From Aurantiochytrium sp. KH105 (lineage: Eukaryota; Sar; Bigyra; Thraustochytrida; Thraustochytriidae): a stretch of 64,000 bases of DNA. Shown here piece by piece: positions 27,861-36,485 of this stretch. The DNA lies in NCBI GenBank assembly GCA_003116975.1, contig BGKB01000070.1:9810-73809 (forward strand), read 5' to 3'. Position 1 is the first letter of the stretch, and every line of letters starts with the position of its first letter. Both the position numbers and the translations under genes were made by a program. Below the pieces are notes generated by a model. That model was given only the letters and a program-made list of their open reading frames with translations. It had not been told where the DNA came from and did no database searches.

Positions 27861-30800
27861 CTACCTTCTGCCAAAAGAATCCAGAAGCTGATTGATGACG
27901 AGCTCGAGACGCGTCGCAAGGCTGTCCTCGGCCTTGGTCTCTTTTAGACTACAAGGCGAACATCCTGCACCAGCCTCTTCGAAAGCTTGCAGTACTGCCA
28001 CTGCAAGGTTGTCCAAATGCGCCAATCGTGCTAGACACTCGAGGAATTCGAGAAAGCAAAGCCCTGGAGCAAAGTCAACATCATCGAAATCCACAAAGGT
28101 GCTCTTGCTCAGAACAAACATGCGACGAAGGGGGACTTTCGAGTACCCTGGATGGATTTGATGAAAAATGTCCTCCCAAGAGTTGCTGGGAATAAAGTCG
28201 TGCAAGACATGACCTTTGACAGAATGCGCATCAAAGATGCGTCGAAGATCGTCAATTCGCCGCGCAAAGACATTCACCACATCTTGGAAAAACATGTGCC
28301 CACGCCGGAAGACATCTCGATGGATATAGGGCTCACCCGGCTTTTGCAAAGCGCGCTGGAGCAAGTGATGCAGCGCGGCAAAAGGACTCTTGAAACACGG
28401 CGTACCGAACTCTGGATGCCCTTGATCCGCCTGCGATGAGTTATGCGAACGAGCAGCAAGAGAAAGCGGCGAGCCGTGCAGCGGGAGTCCCGCTGCCCCA
28501 CTCCCTTGATTGAAGCTTGATTGGAGCGAGCTGGGCCGCCGCGGCGCCACGCGTCGCAATTGTGATCGAGCAATCTCTTGGTCCTGATGTGAAGCCACAA
28601 AAGATGTGAGACTGACGGTGGAAAAGACACGACCTGCCAGCAAGATGAGAAACTGCAATAGGTGATGCCGTAGCATGCCGGAATCTGTTTCCACACTCTC
28701 CCCAGAGCGTTTCACCATAAAGCTATAGTGACGACCGAACTGATTGGTGGCGTGGCGAGCCTCGATGAGAGCGCTTTTATCGTAGACTTCGTACAAGACC
28801 TCATCACTCACATGCTCGGGTAGAATGGGCTCATCTCCAGAGCGTGCCCACACTTTGACTTCGGCGAAATCGAGGGCAAAATTATTCTCACCTTCGCAGG
28901 AATGGAGCGCAAATAATGTGCAGATGTCTGCAAAATGGGCCCACATGAGCTCCCGAATAAAGGGAAGCTCGTCGCCTCCTGCCTTGACAACGTAGTGGTT
29001 TTCCAGAACCCGCTCCCAGTCACTGTTGAAGGCTTCGGCGAGCTTACGCGCGTTGTCACAGTGATGATGTCGAAACAAGGAACGCTTGATCGACCAGGCT
29101 GGTGCGGGCTGCGGTCGCTCCGAGCCAGGATCCGGGTCGGCGAGACCTCCCACGGGTTTCCCGGGCCAACTCAGGTCAACAAAGTTGGCAACGGTGGGAA
29201 ACTCTTGCGCACGAAGCGCTGAAGCAGGTTTCTCAACTACCCACGAGCGCGCCGCCAGTTCGCTGTGTTTGTGAAGAGGCCAGAGTGTCCAGCACGTGTC
29301 CGCATCGCGCGCAAAGATTTCACGTCCTCGCACAATAAACTTAAAGTACACTCGTCCCGGAGGCAGCATGAGCGTGGCGAATGCAGGGCATACGGGCTCA
29401 TTTTGGCTGAGCGAAAGCCCGCAGGCGTTCTCGAGCAGCTTCTTTGAATTAGCCTCTTGAACATCGGCCAGTGGGCCGCCTGTTTGAATCGACTGGAGCA
29501 AAGCGTTGCTGAGACTCGAGGGTCGAGCCAGGGCTTGCGCCTTGAGCACCCTATAGTCATATTTTGCCATGCTCGTCCGCCTGTCCTGCGAGCTTGCGGC
29601 AAGCATTGATGGCGCTGCGCGTGGAGCCATGAGAGAAGGCCTGGATGGCGCGCTCAGACCAGGGCCGTTCCCGGAAGGCGGGCAGGGCTGAAATGCCTTG
29701 GATTCAAGCGAGCTGGTGATCTGAGAGCCATTTCCTCGCCCACGAAGTTGCGCTTTGCTCAAGAGCCTGCCACGCTGCCCGTTCAGAACGCTGTTACCTT
29801 CGTGAGCAGCACTTGTTCTCTGCGCAGCAAACATACGCGTGGACTGGCGACTGCGGGCTGGACCTTTGTTAACGCTGTTTCTCTCTGTTCCCCGCATGCT
29901 AGATGCCATTGAGGCCCGCGACGTACGAGTATGATCGGCCGCGCCGGCGCAAGATTGCAATTCTGGGGCAAACGTCATTTTGGTCACCATGGCTCCCCCG
30001 CCTGGGAGGTGAATCTCCAAAAAAACTTCGCTTGATGGCGGCCCACTTATTCCTGGGTAGTACCAAATGGTATGTGGCGTCCATCGACGCTCAAGCCAGC
30101 ACACCCCGCGTCGCTTCCACACGTTGGCGTCGAGGACTTCGTCGGCCTGCGAGGTGCTTTCTTTTGCTCCCAAGCTGCTCTCCTCCTCCTTTGCCACTGC
30201 CGCCGCGGCAGATGTGGATGGCGACGAAGAAGGAGAGTCTGGGGTTTGTTCGACGTCGTTGGCTTCCGTTTGCTCTTCGTTGTTTGCCGCCACCACATCT
30301 TCTTTCGGAGCAAGATGTTTCTCTACATCGGGCTCGACGCGTTGCTGTTGGCGAGTGCACGGTAGGCATTCGTAGCGGCTGTAGATGAACGAGCGTCCAT
30401 CGATGCTTGCAGCTTGAGCGGACCAGCTCTCGGCTACTTTGTCTTCGTTCGATTCGTCTGCGAAAGGAACCTCATGATCTTCATTGCCACTCAGATCGAG
30501 ACACAAAAGACTTGCATTGAAAGGAAGCTGCTCTAGGAAAGCGACACAGTGCGATGCAGCAATGCGATTGTGAGCGAAATTGACCTTACGCAGAATTGTC
30601 GAATGACGAAGCATGTCCTTTGCCGCCTCCATGCTTGGCTCATGTGCGCCAATTCCATTCCATGCGAGGGATATTTCCCGCAAGACGGTATTTGTTGTGA
30701 TCGCTTGCAAAAGCTGACCCGCCTCGGAGCCCTGGATTCGGTTCCAGTCAATAATGAGAGTAGATAACGGACAGTGGTGCGCTTGCTCCTCGTCCTCGGA

Positions 30801-32570
30801 ATCCTCGTCGATAATTTCACCGGCAGAACGAGTTTCATCCCCTGACATGGCGCTGACAAAGCTCGGAGCGTCCTCCAAGTCGAAAAATGAACGAGAACCT
30901 GCCTTTTGCAGCAACGACATTCCATTGGGGGACCCTCCCGAAAGTGTGGCTCCAAGGTCAGATGGGTGATGTGTACGCTCTGCGTGTGTGTCGTTGCCCC
31001 TCCTCGTTGACGTCTGATGCCGGGGATGGCGCTGACGCTGGAGAAAGGAGGCAATTTCCAGCGCACCGCGTGACGAAATTTCATTCTTGGTAAGATTCAA
31101 ATGTTCCACGACAGAACGTTCGAGCGCTTGGAAGAGGTTCGCAATGGCCAGATCTCCGAGACCATTGTGGCTTAAATCGAGAGCCGTCAGCGTGCAAGAT
31201 GCCGGCATTGATGGCGCGAAGATAGCGCAGAGTGGTTCAGCTGCCCACGGGCCCAAGGCGTTTCGCGAGAGATCGATGCGATTGACTCGAGGATGCTCGC
31301 GGAGACTGGGCGCGAGGCTTTTGATTCCTCTCGCGCTGATGCGACAACCTGCGAGCTGGAGGCGGCAGAATGCACGCTTTCCCTGAAGAGCGTGCTTGGC
31401 ATCAGCCACGAGCGCTTCGGCCAGCGCAGGCATGTACCTGTCTCCCATGCCGAAATGCTCAAGTCGGAGCTCGTCAGGTGTGCGGCCTTTGGCGATTGCG
31501 CGCCAATCCCAAAGAATCACATCGCGCGACTCGAGTTTCAAGAGGTCCTTTTTGGTGCGCACATTCAAGTTCTGGTGCATCTTGCTCGCCTCCATGGTGC
31601 TCTCGGGTTCTTTCCGCGGAACAAGGAGGGGTTCCGGGACGATGTCTGCCTTTCGACATGCGCTAACAAAAACCTGCTGTGAGGTGGACGCCGTGAGAGA
31701 CGCGTTGTGTTTTGCAATGAGTAGCTCTGGCGCTGCGTCAAGTCTGACTCGGTCTTGTTCGGGGTCTCCAGTAGCTTCTTCGCTCAGTCCAAGGGCCCGG
31801 AGTGGTGGTGTTGGTGCACGTTCGAGATCAAGGTCACGTCGACTTGCATACCCGTTGGACTTTTCGCTGGCAAGAGCAGCAACTTTGCGTTCGGCTTGCG
31901 CAGCTTTTTCTCGCTCCATGGCTGCTTTTTTACGATAATTTTTCACCAAGCTGAAACGACGAGCTTTCTTTCCTTGATTCTCTCCTCCCGGAACTGTGTC
32001 GCCTTTGAGAGCTTTCTGTTTACCCTTTGCTCCATCTCGAATAGCGCGCCGAATGTCTGCGGTAGCCATCAGCTGCTCATGTATGGAGGTACGTAAGCTT
32101 GGGGCTTTGCGCAACTGATTTGATCCAACGTTGGTGTGATCATGACCAGAGATCTGACTAGCGTCGCCGATGCCACTGTTTGCAGCAGCAAGATCTTGCG
32201 TCGAGGACTCGTTCAAGGAAACTTGGAGCTGCGTGGCCTTGAAAAAGTCTTTTCGAAAGCTTTCGTTCTCACCATCTTCTGCTCCCGACCACTCCCAAAT
32301 ATCTTTTCGTGGAAAGTGCCTGCTTGATGGCGACGTCCAAGGGTTCTTGACAACGTTGATGCGCACCCCTGGGCGCTTGTACTGTCCTGAATCTGGCCGT
32401 CGCCTCAGTCCTCGTCTCGCCGTGTGTTCGATCTTATCATTTGTCTCCCATTCCGCAGAAATCTTCGCCTCGAGCTCCGCAAGCTCATTGTCGCCCCTTC
32501 GCTCGTTGCCTGTCAAGTTGCTCACCTCGCTTGCGAACCCGGAAAGATGATCATCGCTTGCCTCGTACAT
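27861..32570 (-). CDS. Large leucine-rich repeat protein with probable split CBM-like fold and EF-hand-like C-terminus
   Basis: 1,569 residues, intronless. The N-terminus is charged, with a basic coiled-coil segment (about residues 190-240). RI-type LRRs follow (about 350-720; NRIDLSRNALGPWAAEPL, LTALDLSHNGLGDLAIANL, VNFAHNRIAASHCVAFL). An E-set/AMPK-glycogen-binding-like fold seems to be split: a first half near FLEIHLPGGGAMVTKMTF and, after ~200 low-complexity residues, a second half with PPGRVYFKFIVRGREIFARD. The C-terminal ~430 residues contain a helical region and end in an EF-hand-like module (LCFLEFLECLARLAHLDN), a motif common in large protist LRR or flagellar proteins. Function unknown; the CBM call is moderate and a scaffold role is inference. 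Confidence 0.85.
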   Translation of the reverse strand: MYEASDDHLSGFASEVSNLTGNERRGDNELAELEAKISAEWETNDKIEHTARRGLRRRPDSGQYKRPGVRINVVKNPWTSPSSRHFPRKDIWEWSGAEDGENESFRKDFFKATQLQVSLNESSTQDLAAANSGIGDASQISGHDHTNVGSNQLRKAPSLRTSIHEQLMATADIRRAIRDGAKGKQKALKGDTVPGGENQGKKARRFSLVKNYRKKAAMEREKAAQAERKVAALASEKSNGYASRRDLDLERAPTPPLRALGLSEEATGDPEQDRVRLDAAPELLIAKHNASLTASTSQQVFVSACRKADIVPEPLLVPRKEPESTMEASKMHQNLNVRTKKDLLKLESRDVILWDWRAIAKGRTPDELRLEHFGMGDRYMPALAEALVADAKHALQGKRAFCRLQLAGCRISARGIKSLAPSLREHPRVNRIDLSRNALGPWAAEPLCAIFAPSMPASCTLTALDLSHNGLGDLAIANLFQALERSVVEHLNLTKNEISSRGALEIASFLQRQRHPRHQTSTRRGNDTHAERTHHPSDLGATLSGGSPNGMSLLQKAGSRSFFDLEDAPSFVSAMSGDETRSAGEIIDEDSEDEEQAHHCPLSTLIIDWNRIQGSEAGQLLQAITTNTVLREISLAWNGIGAHEPSMEAAKDMLRHSTILRKVNFAHNRIAASHCVAFLEQLPFNASLLCLDLSGNEDHEVPFADESNEDKVAESWSAQAASIDGRSFIYSRYECLPCTRQQQRVEPDVEKHLAPKEDVVAANNEEQTEANDVEQTPDSPSSSPSTSAAAAVAKEEESSLGAKESTSQADEVLDANVWKRRGVCWLERRWTPHTIWYYPGISGPPSSEVFLEIHLPGGGAMVTKMTFAPELQSCAGAADHTRTSRASMASSMRGTERNSVNKGPARSRQSTRMFAAQRTSAAHEGNSVLNGQRGRLLSKAQLRGRGNGSQITSSLESKAFQPCPPSGNGPGLSAPSRPSLMAPRAAPSMLAASSQDRRTSMAKYDYRVLKAQALARPSSLSNALLQSIQTGGPLADVQEANSKKLLENACGLSLSQNEPVCPAFATLMLPPGRVYFKFIVRGREIFARDADTCWTLWPLHKHSELAARSWVVEKPASALRAQEFPTVANFVDLSWPGKPVGGLADPDPGSERPQPAPAWSIKRSLFRHHHCDNARKLAEAFNSDWERVLENHYVVKAGGDELPFIRELMWAHFADICTLFALHSCEGENNFALDFAEVKVWARSGDEPILPEHVSDEVLYEVYDKSALIEARHATNQFGRHYSFMVKRSGESVETDSGMLRHHLLQFLILLAGRVFSTVSLTSFVASHQDQEIARSQLRRVAPRRPSSLQSSFNQGSGAAGLPLHGSPLSLAARSHNSSQADQGHPEFGTPCFKSPFAALHHLLQRALQKPGEPYIHRDVFRRGHMFFQDVVNVFARRIDDLRRIFDAHSVKGHVLHDFIPSNSWEDIFHQIHPGYSKVPLRRMFVLSKSTFVDFDDVDFAPGLCFLEFLECLARLAHLDNLAVAVLQAFEEAGAGCSPCSLKETKAEDSLATRLELVINQLLDSFGRR

Positions 32571-33020
32571 ACTGCGCGGCGTGTATACTCGAAGGAGGCG
32601 TGCCTGCCAGCGTCAAGGCTTCGACCAGCCCTTTCTACGCCTTGCCCGTGCGCGCGTAGCCTCGGTTTTACGCTCGCGTTCATTCCTCCCCCATGCATCA
32701 TCTCCTCCATCGCGAGCGCTCTCAGCTTTCGTTCTCCTCCCGCGTTCCCATCTCCTCCGCGGCGCACTTCTTTTCTCTTACAAGACTCCGCTCACATCCA
32801 ATCTACAATCATAAAAAGTCTGCACGTGTTCTCGTTCGTTCGCACCAATAAGGTGTGCGCGGCCGGGAACGTCTGCATGTCTCCCTCTAGCCGTGCTCTG
32901 TCTGCGACGCACGTGAGCGAGCTCTGCTCTGTCCGCCGAGGGCTCGCGCGCCTCGCGACGCGGCCCGCCCCGGAGCCCGGCAGCGCCCGCGTCGACGCCC
33001 GGCCGTGTTCTGCTCTGCTC

Positions 33021-33040
33021 TGGCCTGGCCTGGCCTGGCC
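33021..33040 (+). repeat. (TGGCC)4 pentanucleotide repeat
   Basis: Four perfect TGGCC units in the 5' leader of the PX-RMDN gene, preceded by TGCTC units. Confidence 0.85.
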
Positions 33041-33261
33041 TGTGCGGAGAGGCGAGCGGCCGGTCTTTGCGACGATGTGGGAGGGGCCGCGGCTGCGGCT
33101 GCTTGCGATGGCGACGAAGACGGAGTCGACGACCCGGACCTGGCAGGCAGACCACGTATTCAGACAGAGCGCGCATACCTTCCTCGCGAGGGAGCGCGCC
33201 GAGGCGAGGGCGAGGGCGAGGGCTTTGGCGGAGAGAGGCGGGGGCTTCGGCGGGGCGGAGG

Positions 33262-34752
33262 ATGATCAGGGTCCTGTCCGTGCAGCGCGTGCGGCCGCGG
33301 GGCGCCGCGGAGTTCACGAGCGTGTACGTGCAGTTCGAGGACGAAGACACGGTCTCCGGCTGCTGGCGCGTCCATGACGACCTCGTCGCGCTCGACGCCA
33401 AGCTCACGGCCGCAGGGTGCGCGCCCGTGCGCGCACCCCCGCTGACGCGCATGCTCGTCGACGCGGGCGCCCGCGCCGCCGTCGACAAGGAGCTCGCGAG
33501 GGTTCTACAGATCGCCACCAAGGACGACAAGGTGCGCTCCGCTCTCGGGAGATTTCTAGGCGTGCGGGATCTCCCCGTCGCCAAGGCGCGGCCCCCTATT
33601 GTATCGCCCGACAAGGCCCGCGCGTTCTACGTTGCCCGAATGCACGCCCGCGCCATCGTCAAAGCTCTCTCGGCGCTGCAAAAGGTGCGCCAAGCTGTCG
33701 GGGCCAGTGCTGGAATCCTCGCGCTCACCGCGCTTGTGGCAGTGTGGGCGCAGTACAAGCAACTTCGAAGTGCCCTCTTTGGCGCTCTTGCCGGTCTCAT
33801 GTCTTCTACTCTTGCGTACGAGCTCTCACTTCGCCAGGCAGGCAAAACCGCGCAGCAAGAAGCTCAAGTTGCGGCCAAGGCGATCGGCAAGGGAGAAGAG
33901 GCCATCGAGGCCACAGACGAAAATGCCGATATGAAAGTGCTTCGCAAAGCCATGGATACAGAATACGAAGCCAAGTACGCCCCGCAAGACGAAGAAGAAG
34001 TGACCGAAGAGGATCTCGAAGCGGCTCGCGCAATCGAGGAGGCTCTCGTTGACGAACTCGATGCTCTGGACGCCAAGCATGAACACACGCAAGCATGGGA
34101 GCGTGTGCAGGGATACCTTGAGAAACCTCCAAGGGAACAAACACTTGCGGTCCTTTGGCGTGCTGCTCGTGCGGGCTATTACACGGCGAGCATCATGAAG
34201 ACGGAGTTGGGGGAGACTGACCCTGCGCGGCTAGCAACATTGAAGCGCGCACTTAATATTGTAGAAGATCTCCTCGAGCGGTTTCCAGATGCCTCGGCGA
34301 CTCACAAGTACTACGCGATCATTGCGCAGGATTGGACGAATCACCAAGGCACCAAAGAGAAGATTATTGGAGGCTTTACTTTCGAAAAGCACACGCTCCG
34401 CGCGATCGAGCTGAACCCGAATGATCCTACTTTGCAGTACATGTACGGCATGTTTTGCTTTGAGGTCGCCAAGTTGTCGTGGGCGGAGCGCGTGGGCGCT
34501 AAAGCTGTTTTCGGTCGCGAGCCGCCCAAAACTACCTTTGCTCAGGCTTTGCAGCACTTTCAAAAGGCGCATGCGCTACGCAGTCCCGATCTTGCAGCCC
34601 TCTTTGAGACTGCACGCTGTTACCAAAAGCTTGGAAAAAAGGCCGAGGCTCGGGCCGCGCTCAAGGAGCTCCGTAGCTACCCCGAAGACGCTTCGAATCC
34701 AGAATGGACAGCCGTCATGAATGCCGCAGACGAATTTGAGGCAAGTCTTTAG
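33262..34752 (+). CDS. PX-like domain fused to regulator of microtubule dynamics (RMDN/FAM82) TPR domain
   Basis: 496 residues from the first in-frame ATG. Residues 1-105 look like a PX phosphoinositide-binding domain: three-strand start, then WRVHDDLVALDAKL, Pro-rich loop, and an LARVLQIA...LGRFLGV helix pair. A hydrophobic stretch follows (about 150-200; ILALTALVAVWAQY and LFGALAGLMSSTLAYE), probably membrane-associated. From about 280 to the end the sequence matches RMDN proteins: LWRAARAGYY, SATHKYYAIIAQDW, IELNPNDPTLQYMYGMFCFEV, LSWAERVGAKAVFG, and a final TPR pair. RMDN proteins associate with microtubules, mitochondria or ER contact sites. The frame extends upstream only to a TTG at 33067. 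It is divergent from the LRR gene, 691 bp apart. Confidence 0.82.
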   Translation: MIRVLSVQRVRPRGAAEFTSVYVQFEDEDTVSGCWRVHDDLVALDAKLTAAGCAPVRAPPLTRMLVDAGARAAVDKELARVLQIATKDDKVRSALGRFLGVRDLPVAKARPPIVSPDKARAFYVARMHARAIVKALSALQKVRQAVGASAGILALTALVAVWAQYKQLRSALFGALAGLMSSTLAYELSLRQAGKTAQQEAQVAAKAIGKGEEAIEATDENADMKVLRKAMDTEYEAKYAPQDEEEVTEEDLEAARAIEEALVDELDALDAKHEHTQAWERVQGYLEKPPREQTLAVLWRAARAGYYTASIMKTELGETDPARLATLKRALNIVEDLLERFPDASATHKYYAIIAQDWTNHQGTKEKIIGGFTFEKHTLRAIELNPNDPTLQYMYGMFCFEVAKLSWAERVGAKAVFGREPPKTTFAQALQHFQKAHALRSPDLAALFETARCYQKLGKKAEARAALKELRSYPEDASNPEWTAVMNAADEFEASL

Positions 34753-35280
34753 GGGGCAGAGGGAGTTACGATAGTTGCTCGTAATCTACTGCATGTTTTG
34801 TGTGTTTGTCTACCTGCTGCTGGTGATTGAGACGACCCATCGACCCATCGACCCATCAATGAAGGCCTTGCTCGATTCTTCTCTTGAATGAATGTTCTTT
34901 CGTCAGAGCCCGCTCACTGGCAATGCTAGCCAGCTGCCCGGCTGGTGTGAAGCAGCAATAAGCACAAATAACAAGGTGGGGGGAACAAAGGAAACAGGAA
35001 GGGGAAAAAAAGAAAATAGAAATGGGCCTCCATGGTCGGGCGTTACGTTTTTCGGGGTTGCGCACATGGCGATTGATTCGTGGCAAGCCCATAACCGATC
35101 GGAAAGGACGTCGGAGGTGCTAGCTTGCTAGCAAGCTGTTGCTTGCTTGCTTGCTTGCTCAGCAACTCGCGCGCGCGGTCGTCGCAAGTGCGGCACTTGC
35201 CAAAAGGGTCGCGGCTGCTGTGATTTTTGCTGTTCTGGTCGCACGGTCTCTCCCTTTCTGTCTGTCTTGGAGCACGCACG

Positions 35281-36282
35281 ATGCACATGTTGCTCGACGA
35301 CCTCGACGTGAGCCCTGTGCGCGCCAAGGAGGCCCAAACCAGTAACAATGAGACCTTTAGCAAGGACGCAAAGGAGAACTGCAGCTATGAGATCAACATC
35401 GGGCCTACAGCAAGTGCGAGTGATGCCAGCGAAGAGAATCTCATCGCTGAGATCAAGAGCCTTGCAGCAGAGCTGGACGCCGTGGAGGAGAAGGAGCTGC
35501 TGCAGTCGCCCCAGCAATACAAAGACACGGCACACCTTCGAACTCCGCGTCGTGACATAAAAACCGAAGGCGACGGCGATGACAACGATGATGAAAGCAA
35601 AGAGGACGAGGTGGTGGAAGAAAAGCAATTCGAACGTTGCTCGCCCCGATTGCAGCCTATCTTTGAGGACAAGGTCGTCGACTGCCATAAAAGTGAGCGC
35701 CGCGCTTCAATGACGCCTGCCGCGGGTGGCTGGCGTCTCAAGTACGATTCTGCCTTGCAGCAGATTGGTCAACTTCAGACAAGCAACAGCGAGCTACAAA
35801 ATGAGGTAAGCAAACTCAAGCTTTCCTTGGCGCTCAAGGAAGCAGAGTTTGTCACGATGCAAGAGACGCCGCGTCGCTCCGAGTCTGCACGCAAGCCTCC
35901 TTTGCCGCCCAAGTCGTCGACAAAGCGTGCCTCTGCTCGAAAGGCTCCAACGAGCGCACGCGACGCGATGACCTCACGAGTTCATGCCCAGCGCCGAGCA
36001 CAGCGCGCGCTTTCATCTCCCGCAGCGGTCAAGGCAAGGTCCACGCGTCGTCGTCGGGAGGAAGGTCACTTGAAACAGTCTTCTCGTCCGGCGGATGCCG
36101 AAGACACTGCGAGAGACTACTCTGAGCTTTTCCACGATCTCATCGAGAGCGAATCGTTTCAACTTGTTGGATCTGGCGAGTCTGTGCTCGATCAGCTTTC
36201 AGAGGACTGCCGTCGCGATGTTGTCCTTCGCTACTGTGATATTCTCGACTCGATCTCGAACTCCTTTCTCCATGATACCTAA
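35281..36282 (+). CDS. Coiled-coil protein of unknown function, 333 aa
   Basis: Begins at the first ATG of the frame. The N-terminal 140 residues are acidic and disordered. A short coiled coil lies around residues 160-200 (IGQLQTSNSELQNEVSKLKL). An Arg/Ser/Ala/Pro-rich basic linker follows. The C-terminal ~55 residues form a compact helical block (YSELFHDLIESESFQL, LDQLSEDCRRDVVLRYCDIL). No family recognised. It converges on the aminodeoxychorismate synthase gene with a 203-bp gap. Confidence 0.72.
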   Translation: MHMLLDDLDVSPVRAKEAQTSNNETFSKDAKENCSYEINIGPTASASDASEENLIAEIKSLAAELDAVEEKELLQSPQQYKDTAHLRTPRRDIKTEGDGDDNDDESKEDEVVEEKQFERCSPRLQPIFEDKVVDCHKSERRASMTPAAGGWRLKYDSALQQIGQLQTSNSELQNEVSKLKLSLALKEAEFVTMQETPRRSESARKPPLPPKSSTKRASARKAPTSARDAMTSRVHAQRRAQRALSSPAAVKARSTRRRREEGHLKQSSRPADAEDTARDYSELFHDLIESESFQLVGSGESVLDQLSEDCRRDVVLRYCDILDSISNSFLHDT

Positions 36283-36324
36283 AAGGCCCAGATACGGTCT
36301 TTGCAAGCACTCAACGAATTTATT

Positions 36325-36354
36325 TTGTATTGTATTGTATTGTATTGTATTGTA
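36325..36354 (+). repeat. (TTGTA)6 pentanucleotide repeat
   Basis: Six perfect TTGTA units about 45 bp downstream of the stop codon of the gene ending at 36282, in the convergent intergenic spacer. Confidence 0.95.
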
Positions 36355-36485
36355 TGATGTAGCGTTTAGCATTTAGCATTTACATTCACGGATGACAGAC
36401 AGTGCCAGTTCCAGTGTCCATTCGTCCGTCCGTCAGTCAGTACAGACGACACAATGGACACCAAAGATATGAGTATATGTGAGAT

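Noticed and set aside
32424-33377. 317-codon plus-strand frame between the LRR and PX-RMDN genes
   Set aside because: It overlaps both genes out of frame and has no conserved segment.
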